Of a stretch of DNA of 64,000 nt, positions 53,557 to 64,000 are shown one piece after another. The stretch is from positions 5,580,001 through 5,644,000 of the forward strand of contig NZ_CP083590.1 in the NCBI RefSeq assembly GCF_020099395.1. Reading direction: 5' to 3'. Every line of letters starts with the position of its first letter. The first letter of the stretch is position 1. The position numbers were made by a program, and so were the translations under genes. Below the pieces are notes generated by a model, which saw only the letters and a program-made list of their open reading frames with translations, did no database searches and was not told where the DNA came from. The DNA comes from Streptomyces mobaraensis (GTDB lineage Bacteria; Actinomycetota; Actinomycetes; Streptomycetales; Streptomycetaceae).

Positions 53557-55158
53557 TCACTGCCGGCGCAGCAGCCGCGACGCGCCCGCCGCGACCGTCG
53601 TCGCCAGCACCCAGCCGATCAGCACCAGCGCCGTGGCCAGCCATTGCCCCGTCCCCTCGGTCTTCCACGCCTGGCCCTGCCCGAGGTCGACGACGGGCAG
53701 CAGCAGGTCGAGGGTGTAGAGCGCCGCGTTCCAGGTGGGCGACTCCTGGGGTTTGACCGGCGGCAGGGGGTGGCGGGCGAACCAGAGGGTGCCGAGTGCC
53801 CAGAGCACGGCCATCCACAGGGCGGCCCGGCCGGGGCGGTAGCCGTAGGCGACCGTCCAGTCCTGGAGGTAGCCCCACGCCTTCCCGGCCAGGGGCAGCG
53901 TCTCGCGGCGGCGGCGCTGCTTGGCCAGCAGCACCGCCCGGGCGTCGGTGTCCTCGCCGCTGTCCCGCAGCGAGGCGGCCAGGCACTCGTAGGGCTCGGG
54001 CGCGTACTCGGGCGTCGCGGCGGACACCCACTCCAGCCGCCGCGGCAGCGGGAACGGGCCGTGCGGTATCAGCGTCTCGTACGAGAACCCGGCCATCACC
54101 AGCCCGCCCGGTCCCGGCCAGCTCTCCCACCGGTCGACGAGGTTGACCACCCGGGCGCCGGACAGCACCACCCGCCCGTGCTCCGGCCGCTGCCCGAGGA
54201 AGCGCAGCTCCGGCGTCTGGATGCGGCGGAGCGACACCTCCTGGCCGTCGGAGAGCGCCAGCCGCGCCCCGCTGAAGTCGAGCGCGTCGCCGAACCGGCC
54301 GTCGTCCAGTCGCATCCCGCCCTCGCAGCTGAAGTTCCGCAGCCGCGTCCCGTACGCCGGGCCGGTCGGGGAGATCCCGTAGGGGGGCGTGGCACCGGAC
54401 ACCACCGGGCCGTCCTCGGCGGCGGGCGTGAGGTAGACGGTGCGTTCGACGGTGAGCTGCGGGGCGTTGAGCGCCCGCCGTCCGAAGGGGTTGCTGAGGG
54501 TGGTGCCGCGCAGGCTGAGGGAGGCGCCTATCTTCGCGCCGCGCAGGCTCAGCTCCCCGTACGCCCTGGCCAGCTCGGCCTGGAGGTCCTGGCCGACGGT
54601 GAGGCCGTCGGCGGCGATGCACACCCCGCGCCGGTCGCGGCGCACCACGGCCTGGTTGAGCAGCAGGTCGGTGCCGACCCGGGCGTCGCTGAGCCGGATC
54701 CCGCGCCGGACGACGCAGCGCGGCAGGTGCAGGTCGCCCTCGGTGTGCAGCCGGGCGGCCTCCAGCCGGGGCAGGGTGCAGCCGACCAGCCGCAGGGTGG
54801 TGAACCGGCACTCGGGCAGCAGCACCTGCTGCTCGAAGCGGCAGTTCCGCAGCTCCACGTAGGGGACGACCGTGCCGCCGGAGAGGTCCAGCAGCCCGGT
54901 GATCTGCACCCCGTTGAGCTTGAGCGCCGGCACCCGGCCGGGTAACGCGGGCGGCCCGTCGAGCAGCAGCAGCGCGATCACCCGGGCCCGCACACTGCGC
55001 TCGGGGCCCCAGGTGTACGGGCCGTCGGGGTCGTTCCGCTCCGGGTGCGGGGTGCGCAGGTCGTGGGTGGTGCCGGAGCGGAAGGCCCGCCACATGCCCC
55101 GTTCGGCGGGGGTGAGCTCCAGGCCGGGGGGCGGATCTCCGTCGGGTGACGCGGTCAC
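53557..55158 (-). CDS. Beta-helix (pentapeptide-like) protein with C-terminal membrane segments
   Basis: 533 residues. About residues 70-400 consist of degenerate ~20-residue beta-strand repeats with Leu/Arg/Asp patterns (ALKLNGVQITGLLDLSG, IRLSDARVGTDLLLNQ, ELSLRGAKIGASLSLRG), suggesting a right-handed beta-helix. The C terminus has helices ALWMAVLWALGTLWFA and WLATALVLIGWVLATTVAAG. I recall Streptomyces homologues labelled 'membrane-associated oxidoreductase', but no cofactor or redox motif is visible here. GTG/ATG choice at 55158 is not certain. Divergent from hisD. Confidence 0.7.
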   Translation of the reverse strand: MTASPDGDPPPGLELTPAERGMWRAFRSGTTHDLRTPHPERNDPDGPYTWGPERSVRARVIALLLLDGPPALPGRVPALKLNGVQITGLLDLSGGTVVPYVELRNCRFEQQVLLPECRFTTLRLVGCTLPRLEAARLHTEGDLHLPRCVVRRGIRLSDARVGTDLLLNQAVVRRDRRGVCIAADGLTVGQDLQAELARAYGELSLRGAKIGASLSLRGTTLSNPFGRRALNAPQLTVERTVYLTPAAEDGPVVSGATPPYGISPTGPAYGTRLRNFSCEGGMRLDDGRFGDALDFSGARLALSDGQEVSLRRIQTPELRFLGQRPEHGRVVLSGARVVNLVDRWESWPGPGGLVMAGFSYETLIPHGPFPLPRRLEWVSAATPEYAPEPYECLAASLRDSGEDTDARAVLLAKQRRRRETLPLAGKAWGYLQDWTVAYGYRPGRAALWMAVLWALGTLWFARHPLPPVKPQESPTWNAALYTLDLLLPVVDLGQGQAWKTEGTGQWLATALVLIGWVLATTVAAGASRLLRRQ

Positions 55159-55278
55159 GGTTCCCTCCCTCTCGCACGCTCGGGCGGCGCCCGGCGCCTG
55201 TCACCCCCGTGGCGCCGGCCCCGCGTACTGGCTCGATTCCCGGTGGGTGACCCCTTGAACACGCAGCGTGCGACGACT

Positions 55279-55296
55279 TTGACGGGCGCCCGTCAA
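55279..55296. promoter_or_regulatory. 18-bp perfect palindrome upstream of hisD
   Basis: TTGACGGGC followed directly by its reverse complement GCCCGTCAA. It lies 108 bp before hisD and 120 bp before the divergent beta-helix gene. Symmetry suggests an operator; the binding protein is unknown. The rest of 55159-55403 shows no gene. A -10-like GACAAT (55391-55396) lies about eight bases before the hisD GTG, consistent with a leaderless hisD mRNA. Confidence 0.45.
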
Positions 55297-55403
55297 GCAC
55301 CTCGGCCGGTGGGTGCCACGGAGTGAAGATCCATTCCCGGCCGGCGTATCACTGGGTGGTACGGAGAGCCGTGCGGCGGGACGGGTCTGAGACAATTGGC
55401 CAT

Positions 55404-58418
<3,015 letters not shown>

Positions 58419-58422
<4 letters not shown>

Positions 58423-58586
58423 ACGGCCTCTCCACCGCCCTGATCCTGGTGGGCCTGTTCCTGGTCGGCGGGATTATCTCCTTCCTCAAGCAGGGGATGC
58501 CCAAGGGCGTCATCGTGCTGCTTGGCATCGGGGCCGCGATGGCCCTGACCGCCGGTGTGATGCGGATCGAAAGCCTGTGGTCATGA
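58419..58586 (+). CDS. 55-aa membrane protein within the his operon
   Basis: A 55-residue protein with two hydrophobic helices ([19 protein letters not shown] and [18 protein letters not shown]) joined by KQGMPKG. It overlaps hisB (GTGA) and hisH (ATGA) by 4 nt each, so it is almost certainly translated. I recall a small membrane protein at this position in other Streptomyces. The function is unknown; it has no known place in histidine synthesis. Confidence 0.82.
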
Positions 58587-59218
58587 GCAAGAAGGTCGTC
58601 GTCTTCGACTACGGGTTCGGCAACGTCCGGTCGGCCGAGCGGGCCCTCGCCCACGTCGGCGCCGATGTCGAGATCACCCGCGACTTCGACCGGGCCATGA
58701 ACGCCGACGGCCTCCTCGTCCCCGGCGTCGGCGCGTTCGCCGCCTGCATGAGCGGGCTGCGCGCGGCGCGCGGCGACTGGATCGTCGACCGGCGGCTGTC
58801 CGGCGGCCGGCCCGTGATGGGCATCTGCGTCGGCATGCAGGTCCTCTTCGCCCGGGGCGTCGAGCACGGCGTCGAGACCGACGGCCTGGACGAGTGGCCC
58901 GGCACCGTCGAGCCGCTCAAGGCCCCGGTCGTCCCGCACATGGGGTGGAACACCGTCACCGCCGCCGAGGGCTCCGCCCTCTTCGCCGGGCTCGACGCCG
59001 ACACGCGCTACTACTTCGTGCACTCCTACGCCGTCCGCGACTGGAGCCTCGACGTCACCAACGAGGCCATCAAGCCGCCCCTGGTGACCTGGGCCGAGCA
59101 TGGCGAGCCGTTCGTCGCCGCCGTCGAGAACGGGCCCCTGTGGGCCACCCAGTTCCACCCCGAGAAGTCCGGCGACGCCGGATCCCAGCTGCTGACCAAC
59201 TGGATCGAGACCCTCTGA
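58583..59218 (+). CDS. hisH: Imidazole glycerol phosphate synthase glutaminase HisH
   Basis: A 211-residue class I glutamine amidotransferase that feeds ammonia to HisF. The nucleophile is in [11 protein letters not shown]; His-Glu of the triad are in TQFHPEKSG. The oxyanion strand is [13 protein letters not shown] 58583 overlaps the upstream stop; the hisH stop and priA start share one base (TGATG). Confidence 0.96.
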   Translation: MSKKVVVFDYGFGNVRSAERALAHVGADVEITRDFDRAMNADGLLVPGVGAFAACMSGLRAARGDWIVDRRLSGGRPVMGICVGMQVLFARGVEHGVETDGLDEWPGTVEPLKAPVVPHMGWNTVTAAEGSALFAGLDADTRYYFVHSYAVRDWSLDVTNEAIKPPLVTWAEHGEPFVAAVENGPLWATQFHPEKSGDAGSQLLTNWIETL

Positions 59219-59943
59219 TGCCCAAGCTCGAACTCCTCCCCGCCGTCGACGTCCGCGACGGCCAGGCCGTACGGCTCGTCCATGGCGAGTCGGGCTCCGA
59301 GACCTCGTACGGCGACCCGCTGGCCGCCGCCCGCGCCTGGCAGCAGGCCGGCGCCGAGTGGCTGCACCTCGTCGACCTGGACGCCGCCTTCGGCACCGGC
59401 GACAACCGGGAGCGGATCGCCGAGGTCGTCCGGGCCATGGACATCAAGGTCGAGCTGTCCGGCGGCATCCGCGACGACGCCTCGCTGGCCGCCGCCCTCG
59501 CCACCGGCTGCACCCGCGTCAACCTGGGCACGGCCGCCCTGGAGACCCCCGAGTGGGTCGCCAAGGTCATCGCCGAGCACGGCGACAAGATCGCCGTCGG
59601 GCTGGACGTGCGCGGCACCACGCTGCGCGGCCGCGGCTGGACCCGCGACGGCGGCGACCTCTACGAGACGCTCGCCCGCCTCGACTCCGAGGGCTGCGCC
59701 CGCTACGTCGTCACCGACATCGCCAAGGACGGCACCCTCCAGGGCCCCAACCTGGAGCTGCTCAAGAACGTCTGCGCGGCCACCGACAAGCCGGTCGTCG
59801 CCTCCGGCGGCGTCTCCTCCCTTGACGATCTGCGGGCCATTGCCAGTCTGGTACCGGAGGGTGTCGAAGGCGCGATCGTGGGCAAGGCCCTCTACGCGAA
59901 GGCGTTCACCTTGGAAGAGGCCCTGGAGGCAGTGTCCGTATGA
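59218..59943 (+). CDS. priA: Bifunctional isomerase PriA (HisA/TrpF)
   Basis: A 241-residue (beta-alpha)8 barrel. In actinobacteria that lack trpF this enzyme isomerises both ProFAR (histidine) and PRA (tryptophan). Catalytic Asp positions are [11 protein letters not shown] and [14 protein letters not shown]. The substrate loops [10 protein letters not shown] and [13 protein letters not shown] are conserved. No trpF was seen in the window, in line with dual function. Operon position after hisH. Confidence 0.94.
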   Translation: MPKLELLPAVDVRDGQAVRLVHGESGSETSYGDPLAAARAWQQAGAEWLHLVDLDAAFGTGDNRERIAEVVRAMDIKVELSGGIRDDASLAAALATGCTRVNLGTAALETPEWVAKVIAEHGDKIAVGLDVRGTTLRGRGWTRDGGDLYETLARLDSEGCARYVVTDIAKDGTLQGPNLELLKNVCAATDKPVVASGGVSSLDDLRAIASLVPEGVEGAIVGKALYAKAFTLEEALEAVSV

Positions 59944-60344
59944 GTGAGACCCCGGCTCCGCAGCGCGTGCAGACAGACAGTCCCTGGGAAGCGACGATCG
60001 GCTTCGCACGTGCCGTGGCGGCCGGGGACCGGGTGCACGTCGCCGGCACGATGCCGCTCGTCGACGGCGTCCTCGTCGGCGAGGGCGACCCCTACGAGCA
60101 GGCCCGGGCCGCCTTCTCCAACGCGCTCGCCGCGCTGGAGAAGTTCGGCCTCGGCCCCGAGTCCGTCGTCCGCACCCGGATGTACCTGACCCACGCGCGG
60201 GACGTGGACGCGGTCGGCCGCGCCCACAAGGAGCTCTTCGACGGGATCCGGCCCGCCGCGACCATGGTCGTCGTGTCCGGCTTCGTCGACTCGCGCGTCC
60301 TGGTCGAAGTAGAAGTAGAAGCATTCAGAGGAGCATCGGCGTGA
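59940..60344 (+). CDS. RidA-family (YjgF) protein
   Basis: A 134-residue member of the RidA/YER057c/UK114 superfamily. The conserved [39 protein letters not shown] and [21 protein letters not shown] segments are present. Archetypal RidA enzymes hydrolyse reactive enamines/imines and carry a conserved Arg near residue 105; I cannot confirm an aligned active-site Arg, so a paralogous RidA subfamily is possible. It overlaps priA and hisF by 4 nt on both sides. Confidence 0.88.
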   Translation: MSETPAPQRVQTDSPWEATIGFARAVAAGDRVHVAGTMPLVDGVLVGEGDPYEQARAAFSNALAALEKFGLGPESVVRTRMYLTHARDVDAVGRAHKELFDGIRPAATMVVVSGFVDSRVLVEVEVEAFRGASA

Positions 60345-61096
60345 CCCTCGCGGTCCGAGTCATCCCCTGCCTGGACGTGGACAACGGCCGCGTCGTCAAG
60401 GGGGTCAACTTCCAGAACCTGCGCGACGCGGGCGACCCCGTCGAAATGGCCCGCGTCTACGGGCGGGAAGGCGCCGACGAGCTCACCTTCCTCGACATCA
60501 CGGCCTCTTCCGGTAATCGTGAGACCACTTATGACGTGGTGCGGCGGACCGCCGAGCAGGTTTTCATCCCGCTCACCGTGGGGGGCGGGGTTCGGACCGC
60601 CGACGACGTCGACAAGTTGCTGCGGGCCGGGGCCGACAAGGTCGGGGTCAATACGGCGGCTATTGAGCGGCCCGATCTCGTGCGGGAGATCGCCGAGCGG
60701 TTCGGGCGGCAGGTGCTGGTGTTGTCGGTTGACGCGCGGCGGACTCCGTCCGGGTCTTTCGAGGTCACCACGCATGGCGGGCGGCGGGGGACCGGGCTCG
60801 ACGCCGTCGAGTGGGCGCATCGGGCGGCGGAGCTCGGGGCCGGGGAGATTCTGCTCAACTCGATGGACGCGGACGGGACGAAGGACGGGTACGACACGGA
60901 GATGATCGCCGCTGTGCGGCGGCATGTGTCGGTGCCGGTTATCGCCAGCGGCGGCGCGGGGGAGCTCGCGCACTTCGCCCCTGCGGTGGCGGCGGGCGCG
61001 GACGCGGTTCTGGCCGCGTCCGTGTTCCACTTCGGTGATCTGCGGATCGGGGAGGTCAAGGGGGCGTTGCGGGAGGCTGGGCATCCCGTGCGGTGA
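60341..61096 (+). CDS. hisF: Imidazole glycerol phosphate synthase cyclase HisF
   Basis: A 251-residue (beta-alpha)8 barrel producing imidazole glycerol phosphate and AICAR using ammonia from HisH. Catalytic Asp positions are [16 protein letters not shown] and [18 protein letters not shown] 60341 overlaps the RidA-family stop. From about 60500 on, synonymous codons turn from C-ending to G/T-ending (for example GTGTTGTCGGTTGAC), unlike the upstream genes, though the protein is intact. Confidence 0.96.
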   Translation: MTLAVRVIPCLDVDNGRVVKGVNFQNLRDAGDPVEMARVYGREGADELTFLDITASSGNRETTYDVVRRTAEQVFIPLTVGGGVRTADDVDKLLRAGADKVGVNTAAIERPDLVREIAERFGRQVLVLSVDARRTPSGSFEVTTHGGRRGTGLDAVEWAHRAAELGAGEILLNSMDADGTKDGYDTEMIAAVRRHVSVPVIASGGAGELAHFAPAVAAGADAVLAASVFHFGDLRIGEVKGALREAGHPVR

Positions 61097-61104
61097 GTTT
61101 TGCC

Positions 61105-61228
61105 CCGGTCCCGCCCTTTCACCGTTTCTTGCGGGGGCAGGCCCCCGCACCCCCGAAGCGCCCTGCGGCGGAGCCGCGACAAGGGGGTCTGGGGCGCAGC
61201 CCCAGGAAACGGTGAAAGGGCGGGGCTG
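61105..61228. repeat. Nested palindromic element, copy 6 (core lost)
   Basis: Only outer parts remain: CCCGCCCTTTCACCGTTTC (61110-61128) and its exact 19-bp reverse complement (61205-61223), with GCGGGGGCAGGCCCCCGC and GGGGCGCAGCCCC-type hairpins inside. The CGCCGGACGGGCTGA core is absent. It lies between the convergent hisF and TIGR03085 genes. Confidence 0.75.
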
Positions 61229-61236
61229 GGGATCCC

Positions 61237-61869
61237 TCAAAGCCCCAGCCGCGCAGCCAGCAGCTTCGCCTTGGCGACCTCGTCGCCTTCCAGCTCCACC
61301 CGCGCTGCGGCCTGCCGCCCGAAGGCGAAGAGAGTCAGCTCACCGGGCTCACCGGTGACCGTCACCACCGGGACGCCCCGGTTGCCGACCGCCGTGCGCC
61401 CGTCCGGACGCCGGAGGACGACGCCGACGGGCGCCTTGCGGCCGAGGACCCGGGCCATCTTCTCCAGGCGGGCCCAGAGCGCGTCGGCGAAGACCGGATC
61501 GAGCTCGCGCGGCGTCCAGTCGGGCTGGGCGCGTCGGACGTCCTCGGTGTGGACGTAGAACTCGACGGTGTTGGCGGCCTCGTCGATCTGCTTGAGGGCG
61601 AACGGCGAGGTGCGCGGCGGCCCGGTTCGGATGAGCTGGATCAGTTCCTCGTACGGCTTGGCGGCGAACTCGGCCTGGACCCGTTCCAGGCGGGCGGCCA
61701 GCGGTTTGAAGAGGACGCCCGCCGCGGCGTCGGAGCGGCGTTCGCGCACCACGACGTGGGCCGCGAGATCGCGGGCGCTCCACCCCTGGCAGAGCGTCGG
61801 GGCGTTCGGGCCCGCGGTCTCCAACAGATCCGCGAGAAGCAGGCGTTCGCGCTGTGCGTGGGTCGACAT
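61237..61869 (-). CDS. TIGR03085-family metal-binding protein (DinB/mycothiol-maleylpyruvate isomerase type)
   Basis: A 210-residue four-helix-bundle protein. It opens MSTHAQRERLLLADLLETAG and has the typical LCQGWSARDLAAHVVVRERR (His metal ligand) and EFYVHTEDVRRAQPDW (second His) segments. This actinobacterial family is related to mycothiol-dependent isomerases and S-transferases. The substrate is unknown. It is convergent with hisF. Confidence 0.87.
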   Translation of the reverse strand: MSTHAQRERLLLADLLETAGPNAPTLCQGWSARDLAAHVVVRERRSDAAAGVLFKPLAARLERVQAEFAAKPYEELIQLIRTGPPRTSPFALKQIDEAANTVEFYVHTEDVRRAQPDWTPRELDPVFADALWARLEKMARVLGRKAPVGVVLRRPDGRTAVGNRGVPVVTVTGEPGELTLFAFGRQAAARVELEGDEVAKAKLLAARLGL

Positions 61870-61922
61870 GGCGGCAGCCTACGGTCGGTGCCGCCGCTGT
61901 GCCACGGCGCCGCGCCCGCCGG

Positions 61923-62816
61923 CTACTCGGGCAGGGGGGCCGTCAGCTTGGCGCCGCCCGGCTTGTCGCTGCGGGCGATCCAGCAGGTGACCCGGCGCTC
62001 GCCGGTGAGCAGGTAGGTCCGCTCGTTGGGGTAGAGGGCGAAGTAGTAGTACAGGCGGCCGTCGTTCACGGCGCGCAGCCGCCGCTCGGCGTCCGGCTTG
62101 CACAGGCCGCGGGCCTTGTCCTGGATCTCCGACTCGGTCAGCAGGCCGTTGCTCAGTGTCCGGTTGGTGATCGCCTCGCCGTCGTGGCTGCCGTCGCAGG
62201 ACTTCTTCTCGACGCGGGTGACGGACGGGGTCATCGCCGGGTGGTCGAAGCACTCGCCGGGCTTGACGACGACCATGGGGACCACGATCGACGAGGAACC
62301 GGAGGGCGACGGCTCGGCGGAGGTCGTCGGCGGCAGGGGTATGTGCGGGAGCGTCGGCAGCGGCGACGGTCTGAACGTCGGGGCCTCGCTCGACGAGGTG
62401 CTGGGCGTGGAAGAGCCCTTCGCGGACGGTTTGTCGTCGCCACCCGAGTCCCTGGTCGCGAAGATGATGCCACCCACGATCAGGCCGACCACCAGCACCG
62501 CGCACACCACGATGGCGGCGACCTTCGCTCCGCCGCCCCCCGAGGGCGGCGGATTCATGCCGGGCTGTGCCCCGTAAGGGCCGTATCCGGGCGGCTGGTT
62601 CTGGCCGTACGGCTGCGGGCCCTGCCCGTACGGGGACTGGCCGCCGTAGGGCGGCTGCCCGCCGTACGGGGGCTGCCCGCCGGGGCCCTGCTGTCCGTCG
62701 CCGTAGGGCGGGGGCTGCTCGGGCGGCGGGCCGAAGCCCGACGGCGGTCCGAAGCCGCCGCCGCCCCCGGGCGGCTGCGGCGGGTTGGAGGGAGGGGGAG
62801 GAGGCGGTGAGGTCAT
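61923..62816 (-). CDS. Septum_form-type membrane protein with Pro/Gly/Tyr-rich N terminus
   Basis: 297 residues. The cytoplasmic N terminus (about 95 residues) has PPYGGQ-like repeats. One membrane helix follows ([23 protein letters not shown]), then a Ser/Pro linker and an extracytoplasmic domain with four Cys: [35 protein letters not shown] and VTCWIARSD. The GECFDH...C..SHDGE pattern resembles the Septum_form family (PF13845). Function unproven. ATG 62816 was chosen as the start of the Pro-rich segment. It diverges from hisI. Confidence 0.8.
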   Translation of the reverse strand: MTSPPPPPPSNPPQPPGGGGGFGPPSGFGPPPEQPPPYGDGQQGPGGQPPYGGQPPYGGQSPYGQGPQPYGQNQPPGYGPYGAQPGMNPPPSGGGGAKVAAIVVCAVLVVGLIVGGIIFATRDSGGDDKPSAKGSSTPSTSSSEAPTFRPSPLPTLPHIPLPPTTSAEPSPSGSSSIVVPMVVVKPGECFDHPAMTPSVTRVEKKSCDGSHDGEAITNRTLSNGLLTESEIQDKARGLCKPDAERRLRAVNDGRLYYYFALYPNERTYLLTGERRVTCWIARSDKPGGAKLTAPLPE

Positions 62817-62880
62817 GACGGAAGCATGCCGTATCCCTCGGACATCCATGCGACCGGTCCAGGAGCGGCACAATGGCTCC

Positions 62881-63306
62881 ATGACCGGCAAGCCCCTTTC
62901 CAGTTCCGAGACCGGCCCCACCGGCTCCTCTCGCTCCTCCCGTCCCGCCGTCCCCGGCAGCACCGCGCTCGACCCCGCCGTCGCCGCGCGCCTCAAGCGC
63001 ACCGCCGAGGGCCTGGTGCCGGCCGTCGCCCAGCAGTACGACACCGGCGAGGTGCTGATGCTCGGCTGGATGGACGACGAGGCGCTGCACCGCACCCTCA
63101 CCACCGGCCGGTGCACCTACTGGAGCCGCAGCCGCAACGAGTACTGGGTCAAGGGCGACACCTCCGGCCACGTCCAGCACGTCAAGTCCGTGGCCCTGGA
63201 CTGCGACGGCGACACCCTCCTCGTCAAGGTCGACCAGACCGGCCCGGCGTGCCACACCGGGACGCGCACCTGTTTCGACGCCGGAGAGCTGCCGTTGGGC
63301 CAGTAG
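62881..63306 (+). CDS. hisI: Phosphoribosyl-AMP cyclohydrolase HisI
   Basis: A 141-residue Zn-dependent enzyme opening the purine ring of PR-AMP (third step of histidine synthesis); no HisE domain is fused. The conserved [52 protein letters not shown] and [10 protein letters not shown] motifs include the Zn Cys. ATG 62881 has a -10-like CACAAT (62869-62874) six bases upstream, so the mRNA may be leaderless. It directly precedes trpE. Confidence 0.94.
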   Translation: MTGKPLSSSETGPTGSSRSSRPAVPGSTALDPAVAARLKRTAEGLVPAVAQQYDTGEVLMLGWMDDEALHRTLTTGRCTYWSRSRNEYWVKGDTSGHVQHVKSVALDCDGDTLLVKVDQTGPACHTGTRTCFDAGELPLGQ

Positions 63307-63317
63307 GCTCCGCTGGC

Positions 63318-64000
63318 ATGGCTGCCACCTCCACCGCTCCGGGGCCCGCTCAGGTCCCCGACGCCGACACCTTCCGCGCGCTGGCCAAGGACCGCCGGGT
63401 CATCCCGGTCACCCGGCGCTTCCTGGCCGACGGCGACACCCCCGTCGCCCTCTACCGCAAGCTCGCCGCCGAACGGCCGGGCACGTTCCTGCTGGAGTCC
63501 GCGGAACAGGGCCGGAGCTGGTCGCGCTACTCGTTCATCGGCGTCCGCAGCGCCGCCACCCTCACGGCGCGGAACGGGGAGACCCACTGGCTGGGCACCC
63601 CGCCCGTCGGCGTCCCCACCGACGGCGACCCGCTGCGCACCCTGCGGGCCACGGTCGAGGCCCTGCACACCCCGCGCGACCTGATCGAGGGCGCCGGGCT
63701 GCCGCCCTTCACCGGCGGCATGGTCGGCTACCTGGGCTACGACGTCGTCCGCCGCCTGGAGAGGATCGGCGACCGGCAGGGGAAGGGCGACGGCCTCGGG
63801 CTGCCCGAGCTCACCATGCTGCTCACCTCGGACCTCGCCGTGCTCGACCACTGGAACGGCACGGTCCTGCTGATCGCCAACGCGATCAACCACAACGACC
63901 TGGAGACGGGCGTCGACGAGGCGTACGCGGACGCCGTGGCCCGCCTCGACGCGATGACCGCCGATCTGCACCGGCCCGTCCCCACCCACCCGACCGTGCT
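63318..64000 (+). CDS. trpE: Anthranilate synthase component I TrpE (5' part, runs off the window)
   Basis: The first 227 codons are seen from ATG 63318, opening MAATSTAPGPAQVPDADTFR. The N-terminal domain has the Trp-feedback/TrpE motifs TFLLESAEQGRSWSRYSFIG and PFTGGMVGYLGYDVVRRLER. Catalytic chorismate-binding parts lie beyond the window. It starts 11 bp after hisI, so his and trp genes may be cotranscribed; a -10-like TAGGCT (63304-63309) could also drive trpE alone. No leader peptide with Trp codons is visible. Confidence 0.93.
   Translation, partial: MAATSTAPGPAQVPDADTFRALAKDRRVIPVTRRFLADGDTPVALYRKLAAERPGTFLLESAEQGRSWSRYSFIGVRSAATLTARNGETHWLGTPPVGVPTDGDPLRTLRATVEALHTPRDLIEGAGLPPFTGGMVGYLGYDVVRRLERIGDRQGKGDGLGLPELTMLLTSDLAVLDHWNGTVLLIANAINHNDLETGVDEAYADAVARLDAMTADLHRPVPTHPTV

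Noticed and set aside
62785..62880. N-terminal extension of HisI
   Set aside because: The open frame upstream is Gly-rich sequence antisense to the divergent Pro-rich gene; homology starts after ATG 62881.

Overview
The window is high-GC actinobacterial chromosome and almost certainly comes from a Streptomyces. Nearly all codons end in G or C and GTG starts are common. The gene order is the one I remember for the Streptomyces division/cell-wall cluster, the ileS-dnaE block and the his/trp block; this comes from memory, not from a database search. No prophage, insertion sequence, integrase or CRISPR array was seen, so this is core chromosome.

Layout: (1) 1-8.5 kb is a flank with the 5' edge of a minus-strand gene behind a TetR-type palindrome, a HEPN-domain gene, a methyltransferase, a DUF3040 membrane protein, a minus-strand MoxR / DUF58 / transglutaminase operon and a beta-carbonic anhydrase. 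(2) 8.7-27 kb is the division and cell-wall (dcw) cluster on the plus strand: rsmH-ftsL-ftsI-murE-murF-mraY-murD-ftsW-murG-ftsQ-ftsZ-pgeF-yggS-sepF-yggT-divIVA. It makes the lipid II precursor and flippase/polymerase machinery and the Z-ring, and ends with the polar-growth protein DivIVA. Many genes overlap by 1-4 nt, which suggests translational coupling. (3) 27-38.3 kb holds an unusual tRNA-like element, ileS behind a T-box, a DksA/TraR protein with a histone-like tail, lspA, an RluD-type pseudouridine synthase, a GNAT, a CPA1 antiporter, an MscS channel and an alpha/beta hydrolase. (4) 38.4-43.5 kb on the minus strand carries a PhoD phosphatase and two paralogous cassettes, each pairing a four-helix membrane protein with a membrane-anchored DsbA-like protein. 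(5) 43.6-55.2 kb holds dnaE, a NYN-domain protein, an ABC exporter pair, DUF2567, a 24-residue ribosomal protein bL37, a YbaK deacylase, a LON-domain protein and a beta-helix membrane protein. (6) 55.4-64 kb is the histidine operon hisD-hisC-hisB-(55-aa membrane protein)-hisH-priA-ridA-hisF, then a TIGR03085 protein, a Septum_form-type membrane protein, hisI and the 5' part of trpE, which runs off the window.

Between these blocks lies a dispersed family of nested palindromes (six copies here, four of them between convergent genes). They probably act as bidirectional terminators.

The observations most worth follow-up are the two DsbA plus four-helix membrane protein cassettes (possible thiol-oxidation partners), the tRNA-like element between divIVA and ileS, MraZ-box-like repeats ahead of rsmH with no mraZ in the window, the H1-like tail on the DksA/TraR protein together with its coupled upstream ORF, and the nested palindromes.
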